Positions 18,501 through 28,696 are shown, counted from the stretch's first letter. The stretch: 64,000 nt of DNA from Rivibacter subsaxonicus (GCF_004217215.1 NZ_SHKP01000007.1:186001-250000); one strand, 5' to 3'. The notes: a model not told the origin generated them from the letters alone. Numbers and translations are program-made.

Positions 18501-18659
18501 CGGCGCGACGCGTGCGCTCTTGCCGGCCGCCGCGGTCTTGCGGGAGGCCTTGGCGGCCGGAGGAGGCGGCGTCGGCTTCGTGCGCCGCGGTGCCGGCGGC
18601 GCGGCGGACGCGCGCGCCGTACGACGACCCGGCGGCTTGGCGGACTTGCTCGTGACCAT
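15558..18659 (-). CDS. Giant 29-residue-repeat amphipathic protein with C-terminal HExxH zincin domain
   Basis: A 1033-residue protein starting at the ATG at 18659, which has GGAGG seven bases upstream. The N-terminal ~55 residues are basic, Pro/Ala-rich and disordered. A helical domain fills about 60-215. Residues 273-827 are nineteen units of 29 residues with no internal indel except four extra residues after unit 15. The units are Ala/Leu/Val-rich with Gly at position 7 and Lys/Arg at unit ends. The last ~190 residues contain LTAAERADAELVF and FIHEMTHVWQNQ (His911, Glu912, His915), a metallopeptidase motif like that of vgr-related/DUF4157-type proteins. No signal peptide is visible. It heads the ketosynthase operon. 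Role unknown; a toxin, secreted effector or membrane-remodelling protein is possible. Confidence 0.7.
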   Translation of the reverse strand: MVTSKSAKPPGRRTARASAAPPAPRRTKPTPPPPAAKASRKTAAAGKSARVAPRNAPMPRLVAGENRLLRAVEGASLQNSTALNAIVKRVPHKAVELAPTFHQVFQRNRSGASRLAQAYATSISDPLHHRELFQQAASMEPAERRTLINGYRRAGHARGVVHAIGQLPRAQGRTLMRELVLREDKKVDHAGLQDVLLWLRDAGAEIGRLQEGRPPAPPDTDAAVVDFFEDVADDIVNAINSVVDAVVDAVKTLGQALADIASWVANDVANLVKALIAAGKTVLNLLQAALESGYELVKKIVAGLNAIGTGLFNVLDAAFNLAKDALITVLKAIDNLGRQLGELLSYLANKSFDIIKRGAEALLAIGKTIGNVLAQALVAGAQLVRDFVKAFVELGETVAKIFTQLIARPWELFDAVVSGLLAIGRAVATLITEAVNAGLDLVKDIVRAAIKAGEALVELTKIIANAAASIVKKVVQGLLEAGKLFVDIVATLATHAVQAIKKAVQAFFELGRTLLTLLKETLSLAMNLLKAVVKAAFELGKTIVEFTKQMVEFTYRTAARLVEAALAAGAKALEILEAVASASYFVFRKIVNAVLQALGPVGDVLGWLLDRGEALTSALWREAVLAIRFVKKSVSEMLDWAAAQTQAVLERIVQLCEDVGAAITEVIDWAIARGADALDVLGGLWERVGNSIQYALNYLEKDFLPGIAKFVKGALAAGFELAKLVVWTVGKAFEVALEVVRGALEAGITLAQLVIETIQHPDQAMDNLVRAARQLGQTLNSVVDAFKQAGEEFVDEFVRTMVAIGENIKDMLVAVLEVAVGLLDTVIFQLMIFLNGFRNLTAAERADAELVFADSVDLDNAWIATDSPTNSIIFGIQDFFNGNPESRAFVTGNLINFDADEVPIKRYQFIHEMTHVWQNQNVGPIYMGHAVFSQIAQGDAAYNYGYDSADTGITLLNANYNGGSEDEPIGFITGEGGQDELNATNDFFDFNPEQQGQIMMQYFVRKVLLNQSGPTLEPWQKFATFVQSNPQVA
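16179..17843 (-). repeat. About nineteen 87-bp units encoding 29-residue amphipathic helices
   Basis: Within the giant gene the translation falls into 29-residue units, each a 15-residue half (pattern K/R-A-x-x-x-x-G-K-x-L-x-x-L-x-x) plus a 14-residue half (x-x-x-x-x-A-x-x-L-V-K-x-V-V). Fifteen units run without a gap over residues 273-707, then four residues (AKFV), then four more units over 712-827. Residues 244-272 look like one more degenerate unit. Proline is almost absent, which favours short paired helices or one very long amphipathic helix. Confidence 0.75.
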
Positions 18660-18959
18660 GGCGGCCTCCGGCGTGCTTGTTGTTGCAAGCGCGGCCGCGC
18701 TCTTGCACGCTGGGGAGACGATGGCCGCGTCAGAAGGTGTTAGGCCCGCCGACGCGCAAAAGCAATCCCGAGCAGCGCGTTGCCCGCCGTCGAGTGGCGC
18801 CGGTGGACAGCCCGAACTGCTTGACTTGCATAGCCGAGCGCGAAGGGTGAAAGTTCGTCGGATCTCGCCGGGATGCTCGCAAACGCCCGGACACACAATT
18901 GGGTCCGTCGCGGCGCGCTGCGCCCGTCGACGCCTGATAGCCTTCAGCTCTCAGCTGCC
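18660..18959. other. 300-bp divergent intergenic region upstream of the giant gene
   Basis: No gene is visible between the two divergent starts. It should hold the promoter of the 15558-18659 operon and of the 18960 gene. The only firm signal is the GGAGG ribosome site just upstream of 18659. I saw no convincing -35/-10 pair, operator palindrome or terminator. Confidence 0.5.
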
Positions 18960-19646
18960 ATGTTCGACCGCTTCAAACCCGTCCCCTTCGAACCCTACGG
19001 GCGCCGCCGCTCGCGCTGGCGCCTGCCGCGCTGGCTGGTGCTGCTGCTGCTTGGCATCGCGGCCGGCGCGGCCGCCGTCATCTACGTGCAGGAGCGCCAC
19101 CTGCCGCCGCGGCTGTCGGCCGGCGAGTCGACGCGACTCAAGGCCGCCTACGAGCAGGCCGACGCGCAGCGCAACCAACTGCGCGCCCAGCTCGACGAGA
19201 CGAGCAAGCGCCTGGACACCGCGCTGGCCGAGAGCCAGCGCGCCACCACCGAACTCGAGTCCAGCCGCGCGCTCGTCACGCGGCTGCGCAACGATGTGGG
19301 CGCGGCCGTGGCGGCGATGCCACCCGACCCGCGCGGCGGCAACGTGGAAGTGCGCTCCGGGCAGTTCAGCGTCAACGGCGGCGCGCTCGCGTACCAGGTC
19401 GTGCTGTCGCGGGCCCAGGGCACGGGCAAGGCGCTGGACGGCACGATGCAACTCGTGGTGTCCGCCGACCCGGGCGGCGGCGCGGGCGCGACGCTCAAGC
19501 CGGTCGAGTTCTCGATCGGCGCGCACGAGATCGTGCGCGGCAGCGTGTCGCTGCCCGACGGCCTCAAGCCACGCCAGGTGACGATCCGGTTGCAGGAGCG
19601 AAACAGCGGACGCCCGCTGGGCATGCGGGTGATGCTGGTGCAGTGA
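18960..19646 (+). CDS. Membrane-anchored coiled-coil protein (DUF6776-like)
   Basis: A 228-residue protein starting at the ATG at 18960. A short cytoplasmic part rich in Arg is followed by one membrane segment (about residues 24-43, LVLLLLGIAAGAAAVIYV). A coiled coil follows (about 58-110, heptads of K, L, Q and E), then a C-terminal beta-rich domain of ~110 residues with GNVEVRSGQF and RLQERNSGRPLGMRVMLV. This layout is common in beta-proteobacterial proteins of unknown function grouped as DUF6776. It faces the periplasm. It converges on the DUF1801 gene. Confidence 0.6.
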   Translation: MFDRFKPVPFEPYGRRRSRWRLPRWLVLLLLGIAAGAAAVIYVQERHLPPRLSAGESTRLKAAYEQADAQRNQLRAQLDETSKRLDTALAESQRATTELESSRALVTRLRNDVGAAVAAMPPDPRGGNVEVRSGQFSVNGGALAYQVVLSRAQGTGKALDGTMQLVVSADPGGGAGATLKPVEFSIGAHEIVRGSVSLPDGLKPRQVTIRLQERNSGRPLGMRVMLVQ

Positions 19647-19698
19647 TCCCGGGTGCGCCGGCCATGCGGTCCGGCGACGCTGCCCGGGAAGGACCCGG

Positions 19699-20250
19699 CT
19701 AAGGGATCCAGCCGGGCGCCGCGGCAGCCTGCTTCACCCAGGCGGTGATCTGCGCTTCGTCGAGCGGGTCGCCTTCGCGGATGTCGATCCAGCGCGCGTC
19801 CTTGCTGCGCTCCGTGCCGCCGGGCGGAAGCGGCCGCAGCGAGGCGCCGCGGAAGAAGCTCAGCTTGACGTAGTGGGTGAAGACATGGAACGAGAGGAAC
19901 CAGCCCTGGCCCTCGATGCCATAGAACGGCGAGTTCCACTTCACGGCCTTCTGCACGCCGGGCACGTTGCGCACGATGAGCGCGTCGAGGCGCTGGCCGA
20001 GGTCGCGCTTCCAGCCCGGCATTGCCGCGATGTAGGCCTGCACCGGAGCGTCGCCATCCGCCTTGGCGATCTGCGGATTGCCGCCCGCAAGGAGCTTCAC
20101 CGGCCCGGCCTCGCCGGCTCCCGCTGTCTTGGCCTTCTTGGCCGGCCGGCCCTTCGGCACCACCGCGGCCTTCGCTGGCGCCTTGAACGCTTCGGTGTCG
20201 ACCGTCTCCTCTTCGTGGGCGGCGCTCGTCGCCTTCGGTTCTGCGGCCAT
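19699..20250 (-). CDS. DUF1801 domain protein with basic Ala/Lys-rich N-terminus
   Basis: A 183-residue protein from the ATG at 20250. The first ~65 residues are low-complexity (runs of A, K, P and E such as KGRPAKKAKTAG). The rest is a DUF1801/YdhG-like domain: VQAYIAAMPGWKRDLG, AVKWNSPFYG, FHVFTHYVKLSFFRGASL and ARWIDIREGD. The family is structurally related to small iron-chaperone-like proteins, but its function is unsettled. Cytoplasmic by lack of signal sequence. It lies 59 bp downstream of a small membrane protein gene. Confidence 0.75.
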   Translation of the reverse strand: MAAEPKATSAAHEEETVDTEAFKAPAKAAVVPKGRPAKKAKTAGAGEAGPVKLLAGGNPQIAKADGDAPVQAYIAAMPGWKRDLGQRLDALIVRNVPGVQKAVKWNSPFYGIEGQGWFLSFHVFTHYVKLSFFRGASLRPLPPGGTERSKDARWIDIREGDPLDEAQITAWVKQAAAAPGWIP

Positions 20251-20309
20251 GGTTCGTTCTCCGGCTTGTCGTGATGCCCGGCAGGAGCCGTCGCGCCTGC
20301 AGCGAATGC

Positions 20310-20660
20310 TCAGGCGCCGGCGCGGCCCGACGCCCAGGCCAGCAGTGTGCAGGCAATGCCCGCGACGAACAGCATCCCGAAGATCAGCTTGTTGTGCTTC
20401 GCCAGCCACAGCGGCAGGTAGATGTCGAAGTTTTCCTGCCGATCGGTGGTGTAGCGCGCGGCAATGTCGGTCAGGGGGCAGCGCATGCGGTTGAGGCCCA
20501 GCACAAGGACCTCGACGAGCACGAAGCCGATCAGCCAGGCCGAGACCCTGAGACGACCCTGGGCGGCGAGGACGGGGATGGCCAGGATGCAGCCGGCGAA
20601 CACGGCCCACACCAGGGTGTGCACGAGCTTCACGAGGCGAAGCTTTGTTTCGGTTTGCAT
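20310..20660 (-). CDS. Small multi-pass membrane protein (possibly DUF2784-like)
   Basis: A 116-residue protein from the ATG at 20660 with three predicted membrane segments (about residues 11-31, 38-57 and 90-110). Between the second and third is a conserved-looking LNRMRCPLTDIAARYT, which resembles the R-C-P-L-T motif of DUF2784 membrane proteins. No function is known. It sits between two DUF1801-like genes on the same strand with short gaps, suggesting a small operon. Confidence 0.6.
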   Translation of the reverse strand: MQTETKLRLVKLVHTLVWAVFAGCILAIPVLAAQGRLRVSAWLIGFVLVEVLVLGLNRMRCPLTDIAARYTTDRQENFDIYLPLWLAKHNKLIFGMLFVAGIACTLLAWASGRAGA

Positions 20661-20698
20661 CGGTGTCTCGCGCCGTCGCTCCCCCTTGGCCGGACGCC

Positions 20699-21154
20699 TC
20701 ATTCGGCTGCCCGCAGCCTTGCCAGGATGTCCCGATACGCCGCGTCGACCAGCGCCTCGAGCGACGAGCCGTCGAGCGCCAGGCCGGGTCTGAGCTTCAC
20801 ATGACGCATGTGCTTGCCGCTCCCCTCCAGCAGGCCCGCCGGGTCGGGCAGCGCCGCACCGTGGAAGAAGCCGACATTGACGTGGGCCCCAAAGGCGCCG
20901 ACATAGGCGAACGGCGCGTCTCCCACGCACACGGTGGGGTAGCCGTCGTGCAGCAGCTCGCGAACCTCGGCGCCACAGTGGCGCATCAGCGCGAACCAGG
21001 TCCGCGCGATCGATCCCAGCTCGTTCGGCCGTGCGTCGAACCACTGCTCAATGGCGGGGTCTCGTTCGACCGCTCCGGAGAAGGTGAGAAGTGCGGGCAC
21101 GGCGCCAGGCTCCCTGAAGATGCGTCGCGATCGGGCGAGGTCGAAGCTTCGCAA
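20699..21154 (-). CDS. Small DUF1801-like protein
   Basis: A 151-residue cytoplasmic protein. The middle and C-terminal parts (GDAPFAYVGAFGAHVNVGFF, GAALPDPAGLLEGSGKHMRH, VKLRPG) match a widespread DUF1801-type family in which a ligand-binding-like pocket is formed by the F-x-H-G-A and R-H-V-K motifs. It is not closely similar to the DUF1801 protein at 19699, so this is not a recent duplication. It ends 38 bp before the small membrane protein gene and begins 31 bp downstream of glmS. Function unknown. Confidence 0.65.
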   Translation of the reverse strand: MRSFDLARSRRIFREPGAVPALLTFSGAVERDPAIEQWFDARPNELGSIARTWFALMRHCGAEVRELLHDGYPTVCVGDAPFAYVGAFGAHVNVGFFHGAALPDPAGLLEGSGKHMRHVKLRPGLALDGSSLEALVDAAYRDILARLRAAE

Positions 21155-21185
21155 GGCCTGGGTTCTGCCGGAGCGCCGGCAGCGA

Positions 21186-23060
<1,875 letters not shown>

Positions 23061-23242
23061 GATTGAAATGCTCCTCAGCCAATGCCCGGCCGTTCTGGCG
23101 GCTCGATGCGATGGCCGGATGCTAGGTGGCTCGATGAGAAATGAGCTTGCAAGTTATTGAGAATTTCGGAAGCAAAGACCGATCTATATAGTAAAAGGGT
23201 GATTCTTGCTTGAACGGTAGCTGGGTGCATGATAATTGCATC
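23061..23242. promoter_or_regulatory. AT-rich divergent control region between glmS and an Lrp/AsnC gene
   Basis: The stretch at about 23125-23245 is conspicuously A/T-rich against its surroundings. It includes the palindrome CTATATAG at 23184-23191, which could serve as a -10 element on either strand, and a TTCAAG about 18 bp away on the minus strand that could be a glmS -35. Lrp/AsnC regulators commonly bind AT-rich palindromes at their own promoters, so this is a plausible autoregulatory and glmS control site. The exact promoters are inference. Confidence 0.4.
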
Positions 23243-23728
23243 ATGCCCGAGCTTGATTCGATCGACCTGCGGCTGCTGGCCGCGCTGCAATCCGACGCTG
23301 GCCGCTCCAACCAGGCCCTGGCCGAGGTGCTGAAGGTGTCGCCGGCCACCGCACACCGGCGCCTGCGGCGCCTGCAGGCCGAGGGCTTCATCGAGAAGAT
23401 CGTGGCGCTGCTGTCGCCGCGACGGCTCAAGGCGGCGGGCGTGCCGGCCTTGCAGGCGGTGGTCGAGCTCACGCTCGACCAGCAGGCGGCCGAGCGGCTC
23501 GACGCCTTCGAGGCGCGCGCGCTGGCCGAGCCGGCTGTGCAGCAGTGCTACCGCGTCTCGCCGGGGCCCGACTTCGTGCTGGTGGTGGCCGTTGCCGACA
23601 TGGAGGCCTACGCCGCCCTCGGCCGCCGACTCTTCGCCAGCGACGCCAACGTGCGCAACGTGCGCGCCTTCTTCGTCGTCGAGCGCGGCCGCTTTGGCAG
23701 CGAACTGCCGTTGCCGCTGTCGGCGTGA
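23243..23728 (+). CDS. Lrp/AsnC-family transcriptional regulator
   Basis: A 161-residue regulator starting at the ATG at 23243 (a TTG 33 bp upstream is a weaker option). The N-terminal winged helix is clear: LDSIDLRLLAALQSDAGRSN, then LAEVLKVSPATAHRRLRRL and GFIEKIVALLSP. The C-terminal RAM-type ligand domain follows (VVELTLDQQ, VQQCYRVSPGPDFVLVVAV). These proteins form octamers that sense amino acids. Divergent placement next to glmS suggests it may control glmS and itself, but the ligand cannot be deduced. Confidence 0.9.
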   Translation: MPELDSIDLRLLAALQSDAGRSNQALAEVLKVSPATAHRRLRRLQAEGFIEKIVALLSPRRLKAAGVPALQAVVELTLDQQAAERLDAFEARALAEPAVQQCYRVSPGPDFVLVVAVADMEAYAALGRRLFASDANVRNVRAFFVVERGRFGSELPLPLSA

Positions 23729-23823
23729 AGCGGGGTCATGCGGTCGCAGTCCGGTGCCGACGAAGCGGTGCGCCGCAGGACCGGCGCACGGGCACAATCG
23801 GCCGCCGCTGAACGCCACCCTCG

Positions 23824-24807
23824 ATGCTCGCCTACCTGTTGCGCCGCCTCGCCCAGGCCGCCGCCGTGATGCTCGCGGTCGCGTTCATCGCCTTCATGCT
23901 GTTCCAGTACGTCGGCGACCCGGTCAACAACTTGTTGGGGCAGGACGCCACCCCGCAGCAGCGCGAGCAGCTGCGTGCCGATCTCGGCCTCGACCGACCG
24001 TTCCCTGTGCAGTTCGCGCGCTTCGTCGGCAATGCGCTGCGTGGCGAGTTCGGGCTGAGCCTCAAGCAGGGGCGCAAGGTCTCGACGCTGATCGCCGAGC
24101 GCCTGCCGGCCACGCTGGAGCTGGCCGGCATCGCGGCGCTGATCGCGCTCCTGCTCGGTATTCCGATGGGCGTGCTCGCGGCGCTGCGACGCGGCGGCAT
24201 CGGCGCACAGCTGCTGATGGGGCTTTCGCTGCTCGGGGTCTCGCTGCCGACCTTCCTGATCGGCATCCTGCTGATCCTGGTGTTCTCGGTGAACCTGCAG
24301 TGGCTGCCCAGCTATGGGCGCGGCGAGGTGGTGCAACTCGGCTTCTGGTCGACCGGCCTGCTGACGGCCGACGGCTGGAAGCACCTGGTGCTGCCCTCGG
24401 TCACGCTGGCGGCGTTCCAGCTGGCGTTGATCCAGCGCCTGGTGCGCGCTGAGATGCTCGAGGTGCTGCGCACCGACTACATCAAGTTCGCGCGGGCGCG
24501 CGGCCTGAGCCAGCGCAGCGTGCATTTCCGCCATGCGCTGAAGAACACGCTGGTGCCGGTGATCACCGTCACCGGCCTGCAGCTGGGCTCGCTGATCGCC
24601 TTTGCCATCATCACCGAGTCCGTGTTCCAGTGGCCGGGCATGGGGCTGCTGTTCATCCAGGCGGTCAGCTTTGCCGACGTGCCGGTGATGGCCGCCTACC
24701 TGTGCCTGATCGCGCTGATCTTCGTGCTGATCAACCTCGCGGTCGACCTGCTCTACGCCATGGTCGACCCGCGCCTGCGGGTCGGCCGCAGCGCCGCGGG
24801 CCACTGA
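23824..24807 (+). CDS. Oligopeptide/dipeptide ABC transporter permease (DppB-type)
   Basis: A 327-residue inner-membrane permease with about six membrane spans. LAYLLRRLAQAAAVML at the start and FMLFQYVGDPVNNLLG in the first periplasmic loop are typical of DppB/OppB. The EAA loop that contacts the ATPases is ARARGLSQRSVHFRHALKN near residue 225. It pairs with the DppC-type permease 22 bp downstream. No substrate-binding protein gene is in the window, so the transported peptide class is unknown. Confidence 0.9.
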   Translation: MLAYLLRRLAQAAAVMLAVAFIAFMLFQYVGDPVNNLLGQDATPQQREQLRADLGLDRPFPVQFARFVGNALRGEFGLSLKQGRKVSTLIAERLPATLELAGIAALIALLLGIPMGVLAALRRGGIGAQLLMGLSLLGVSLPTFLIGILLILVFSVNLQWLPSYGRGEVVQLGFWSTGLLTADGWKHLVLPSVTLAAFQLALIQRLVRAEMLEVLRTDYIKFARARGLSQRSVHFRHALKNTLVPVITVTGLQLGSLIAFAIITESVFQWPGMGLLFIQAVSFADVPVMAAYLCLIALIFVLINLAVDLLYAMVDPRLRVGRSAAGH

Positions 24808-24829
24808 GCGGCGTGGCCGCCCGAGCTGC

Positions 24830-25747
24830 ATGAGCCTGCGATCGACACTCGCCCGCTGGCGCGACAGCGATCTGTTGCACAGCTTCCTGGAATCGCCGGT
24901 GGCGATGGGCGCGGCGCTGGTTGCACTGGTGCTGGTCGGTGGCGCGCTGTTCGCCGAGTTCGTGACGCCGCACCGGCCCTTCGACCTGGCGACGCTGAGC
25001 CTGGCCGACGCCCGCCTGCCGCCGATGTGGATGGAGGGCGGCAGCCGCAGCTTCCCGCTCGGCACCGATGACCAGGGCCGCGACATCCTCTCGGCCCTGT
25101 TCTTCGGCGCCCGCATCTCGCTGATCGTCGGTGTGCTCGCGGTGCTGCTGTCGATGGCCATCGGCGTCAGCCTCGGCCTTGCGGCCGGCTTCGTCGGCGG
25201 CCACGTCGATGCCTTCCTGATGCGTGTCTGCGACGTGATGCTGTCGTTCCCGTCGATCCTGGTGGCGCTGCTGATCGACGGCGTCGGCCGCGCGCTGTTT
25301 CCGGACGCGCACGACTCGGTGGCCTTCCTGGTGCTGGTGCTGGCGATCGCGCTGACCGGCTGGGTGCCCTACGCGCGCACGGTGCGCGGCTCGACGATGG
25401 TCGAGCGCCAGAAGGACTACGTCAGCGCCGCGCGCGTGATGGGCGTGGCGCCGCTGGCGATCATGCGCCGCCACGTGCTGCCCAACGTGCTCAGCCCGGT
25501 GCTCGTGCTGGCGACGATCCAGGTCGCGACGGCGATCATCACGGAGGCGACCCTGTCCTTCCTCGGTGTCGGCGTGCCGCCGACCTCGCCCTCGCTGGGC
25601 ACGCTGATCCGCATCGGCAACGACCTGCTGTTCAGCGGCGAGTGGTGGATCACGGTCTTTCCCGGCGCTATGCTCGTATTGATCGCGCTGTCGGTGAACC
25701 TGCTCGGCGACTGGTTGCGCGATGCGCTGAATCCGAAGCTGCGTTGA
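24830..25747 (+). CDS. Oligopeptide/dipeptide ABC transporter permease (DppC-type)
   Basis: A 305-residue permease. It has an N-terminal membrane span, a large periplasmic loop (FPLGTDDQGRDILSALFFGA, the DppC/OppC signature), then five further spans. Its EAA loop is AARVMGVAPLAIMRRHVLPN. The end GDWLRDALNPKLR is the standard DppC terminus. It forms the translocation pore with the DppB-type protein. The ATPase genes do not follow directly: two small lipoprotein genes intervene. Confidence 0.9.
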   Translation: MSLRSTLARWRDSDLLHSFLESPVAMGAALVALVLVGGALFAEFVTPHRPFDLATLSLADARLPPMWMEGGSRSFPLGTDDQGRDILSALFFGARISLIVGVLAVLLSMAIGVSLGLAAGFVGGHVDAFLMRVCDVMLSFPSILVALLIDGVGRALFPDAHDSVAFLVLVLAIALTGWVPYARTVRGSTMVERQKDYVSAARVMGVAPLAIMRRHVLPNVLSPVLVLATIQVATAIITEATLSFLGVGVPPTSPSLGTLIRIGNDLLFSGEWWITVFPGAMLVLIALSVNLLGDWLRDALNPKLR

Positions 25748-25781
25748 GGCGATGCTTCGTCCTTGCTCAGGAGGCAACACC

Positions 25782-26177
25782 ATGCACATCCAACGAACGC
25801 TCATGACGCTGGCACTCGCGGTATCGGGGGTGCTGCTCGCCGGTTGCGCCGGCAGCTTCCACTACTCCGAGCTGAAGGGCGAGCGCTTCAACCGGACCAA
25901 CATCGACACCTCGTCGGTGACGATCACCCAGGTCGACGGCCGCAGCATTCCCATGTGGAGCCGGGTCTGGGTGGAACCTGGCCTGCGCCAGATCACGGTC
26001 GTCGGTCCGACCGGCGGCGCCGGGCGCTCCGATCGGCTGAGCACCGAGCTGCAGGTCGGCGTCTGCATGCGCTACTGGCTGGTCGCCGTTCGCAGCAACC
26101 GCCTGAACAGCGACTTCGAGCTGGTCGTCGACCACCAGGAACCGATGCCTGGCTGCACGCCGCGGCCCGGTGCCTGA
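25782..26177 (+). CDS. Small lipoprotein, first of a tandem paralogous pair
   Basis: A 131-residue protein from the ATG at 25782, which has a perfect AGGAGG seven bases upstream. The signal peptide ends in a lipobox LLAGC (Cys24), so the mature protein is membrane-anchored. The ~105-residue mature domain contains FHYSELKGERFNRTNIDT, DGRSIPMW, VEPGLRQITVVGPTGG, CMRYWLVAVRSNRLNSDFEL and PMPGC. The same skeleton recurs in the next gene, so the two arose by duplication. Cys residues near the middle and end may form a disulfide. No known function recognised. Confidence 0.8.
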   Translation: MHIQRTLMTLALAVSGVLLAGCAGSFHYSELKGERFNRTNIDTSSVTITQVDGRSIPMWSRVWVEPGLRQITVVGPTGGAGRSDRLSTELQVGVCMRYWLVAVRSNRLNSDFELVVDHQEPMPGCTPRPGA

Positions 26178-26226
26178 GGCACCGATCCGGATCGGTCTAA
26201 TCCCCTTCTCCTTCAGAGGAATCTCC

Positions 26227-26631
26227 ATGATCGTCCTTGCGCAGATCAGGAAGCTCGTCGCCGCGACTCTCGGTTGCGCTGCCCTGCTCGGCGGCTGCGC
26301 CAGCGGCTATCACTACTCGGAACTGGTCGGCACCCGCTACGACCGCACCACGCTCGACTCCTACCCTCTGATCGTCAGCAAGGTCGACGGCAAGAGCGCG
26401 CCATTGCAGGCCGGCAAGGTGCTGGTCGACCCGGGCCTGCGTCGGCTGGTGCTGCAGGGCCCACCGGGCGGTTCGGGCCGTGTCGAGGAGCTGACCGCCG
26501 ATCTCGACGTGAAGCCCTGCACCCGCTACTACCTGGTGGCGGTCAAGAGCAACCGGCTCGAGTCTTCCTTCGACGTCAAGATCGACCACGAGGAGCCGGT
26601 CGGGGGTTGCACGCCACCACCGGCCAAGTGA
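26227..26631 (+). CDS. Small lipoprotein, second of a tandem paralogous pair
   Basis: A 134-residue protein from the ATG at 26227 with GAGGA upstream. The lipobox is LLGGC (Cys23). The mature part repeats the pattern of its neighbour: YHYSELVGTRYDRTTLDSY, VDGKSAPL, VDPGLRRLVLQGPPGG, CTRYYLVAVKSNRLESSFDV and PVGGC. Both carry the motif Y-L/W-V-A-V-x-S-N-R-L. Its TGA overlaps the GTG start of the ATPase gene (GTGA), so it is translationally coupled to the transporter. Function unknown; an accessory lipoprotein of the transporter is an inference from position. Confidence 0.8.
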   Translation: MIVLAQIRKLVAATLGCAALLGGCASGYHYSELVGTRYDRTTLDSYPLIVSKVDGKSAPLQAGKVLVDPGLRRLVLQGPPGGSGRVEELTADLDVKPCTRYYLVAVKSNRLESSFDVKIDHEEPVGGCTPPPAK

Positions 26632-27649
26632 GCGACGCTCGCGAGCTCCGGGGCACAGCGCCCCTGCTCGAGGTGCGCGGGCTCGAGGTCGAGTTCAGCT
26701 CTCGCCGCGGCCGCGTGCTGGCACTCGACCGGGTCAGCCTGTCGATCGCGCGCGGCGAGGTGCTGGGCGTGGTCGGCGAGTCGGGCGCCGGCAAGTCGCT
26801 CACCGGTGCCGCGGTGATCGGCCTGCTCGAACCGCCCGGGCGCATCAGTGGCGGCGAGATCCGGCTCGACGGCGAACGCATCGACCACCTGCCCGAGCCG
26901 GCGCTGCGCCGCATCCGCGGCAAGCGCATCGGGGCGATCTTCCAGGATCCGCTGACCGCGCTGAACCCGCTGTTCACCATCGGCCAGCAGCTGGTCGAGA
27001 CCATCCGGACCCATCTCGATCTCGATGCCGAGGCCGCCCGCGAGCGCGCGGTCGCCCTGCTGCGCGACACCGGCATCCCGGCGCCCGAGCGCCGCGTCGA
27101 CCAGTACCCGCACCAGTTCTCGGGCGGCATGCGCCAGCGCGCGGTGATCGCGCTGGCGCTCGCGGCCGAGCCCGAGCTGCTGATCGCCGACGAGCCGACC
27201 ACCGCGCTCGACGTCTCGATCCAGGCCCAGGTCATCGAGCTGCTGAAGCGGCTCACACGCGAGCGCGGCGTCGCGGTGATGCTGATCACGCACGACATGG
27301 GCGTGATCGCCGAGACCTGCGACCGGGTGGCGGTGATGTACGCCGGCCATGTGGTCGAGAGCGGTCCGGTGCGCGAGGTGATCCACCATCCGGCGCATCC
27401 CTACACCGCCGGCCTGATGGCCTCGATCCCGCGGCTCGACGCGGCGCACGCCACGCTGGCGCAGATCGCCGGCTCGATGCCGCGCCCCGGCGACTGGCCA
27501 GCCGGCTGTGCCTTTCATCCGCGCTGCCCGCATGCCCAGGATGTTTGCCGGCGTGACGCGCGGCCACTGTTGCGCAGCGTCGGCGCCACCGAGGCGGCCT
27601 GCTGGCTGGCGCCGATCGCGGCGCTGCGGGCCGAGCCGCGTGTGACGGC

Positions 27650-27653
<4 letters not shown>
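26628..27653 (+). CDS. Oligopeptide/dipeptide ABC transporter ATPase (DppD-type)
   Basis: A 341-residue ATPase from a GTG at 26628 that overlaps the preceding lipoprotein stop. Walker A is GESGAGKSLTG, the Q-loop IFQDPLTALNP, the ABC signature FSGGMRQR, Walker B ELLIADEPTTALD and the switch His ITHDMG. The C-terminal FHPRCPHAQDVC belongs to the Cys-rich oligopeptide-transporter extension of DppD/OppD, which can hold an iron-sulfur cluster. It ends with a 4-bp overlap (ATGA) onto the second ATPase gene. Confidence 0.92.

Positions 27654-28688
<1,035 letters not shown>

Positions 28689-28696
<8 letters not shown>

Noticed and set aside
15471-18743. 1090-codon plus-strand frame with apparent repeats
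   Set aside because: Antisense to the giant 29-residue-repeat gene; the apparent repeats are the reverse complement of real ones. The minus-strand frame has the ribosome site and the HEMTH motif.
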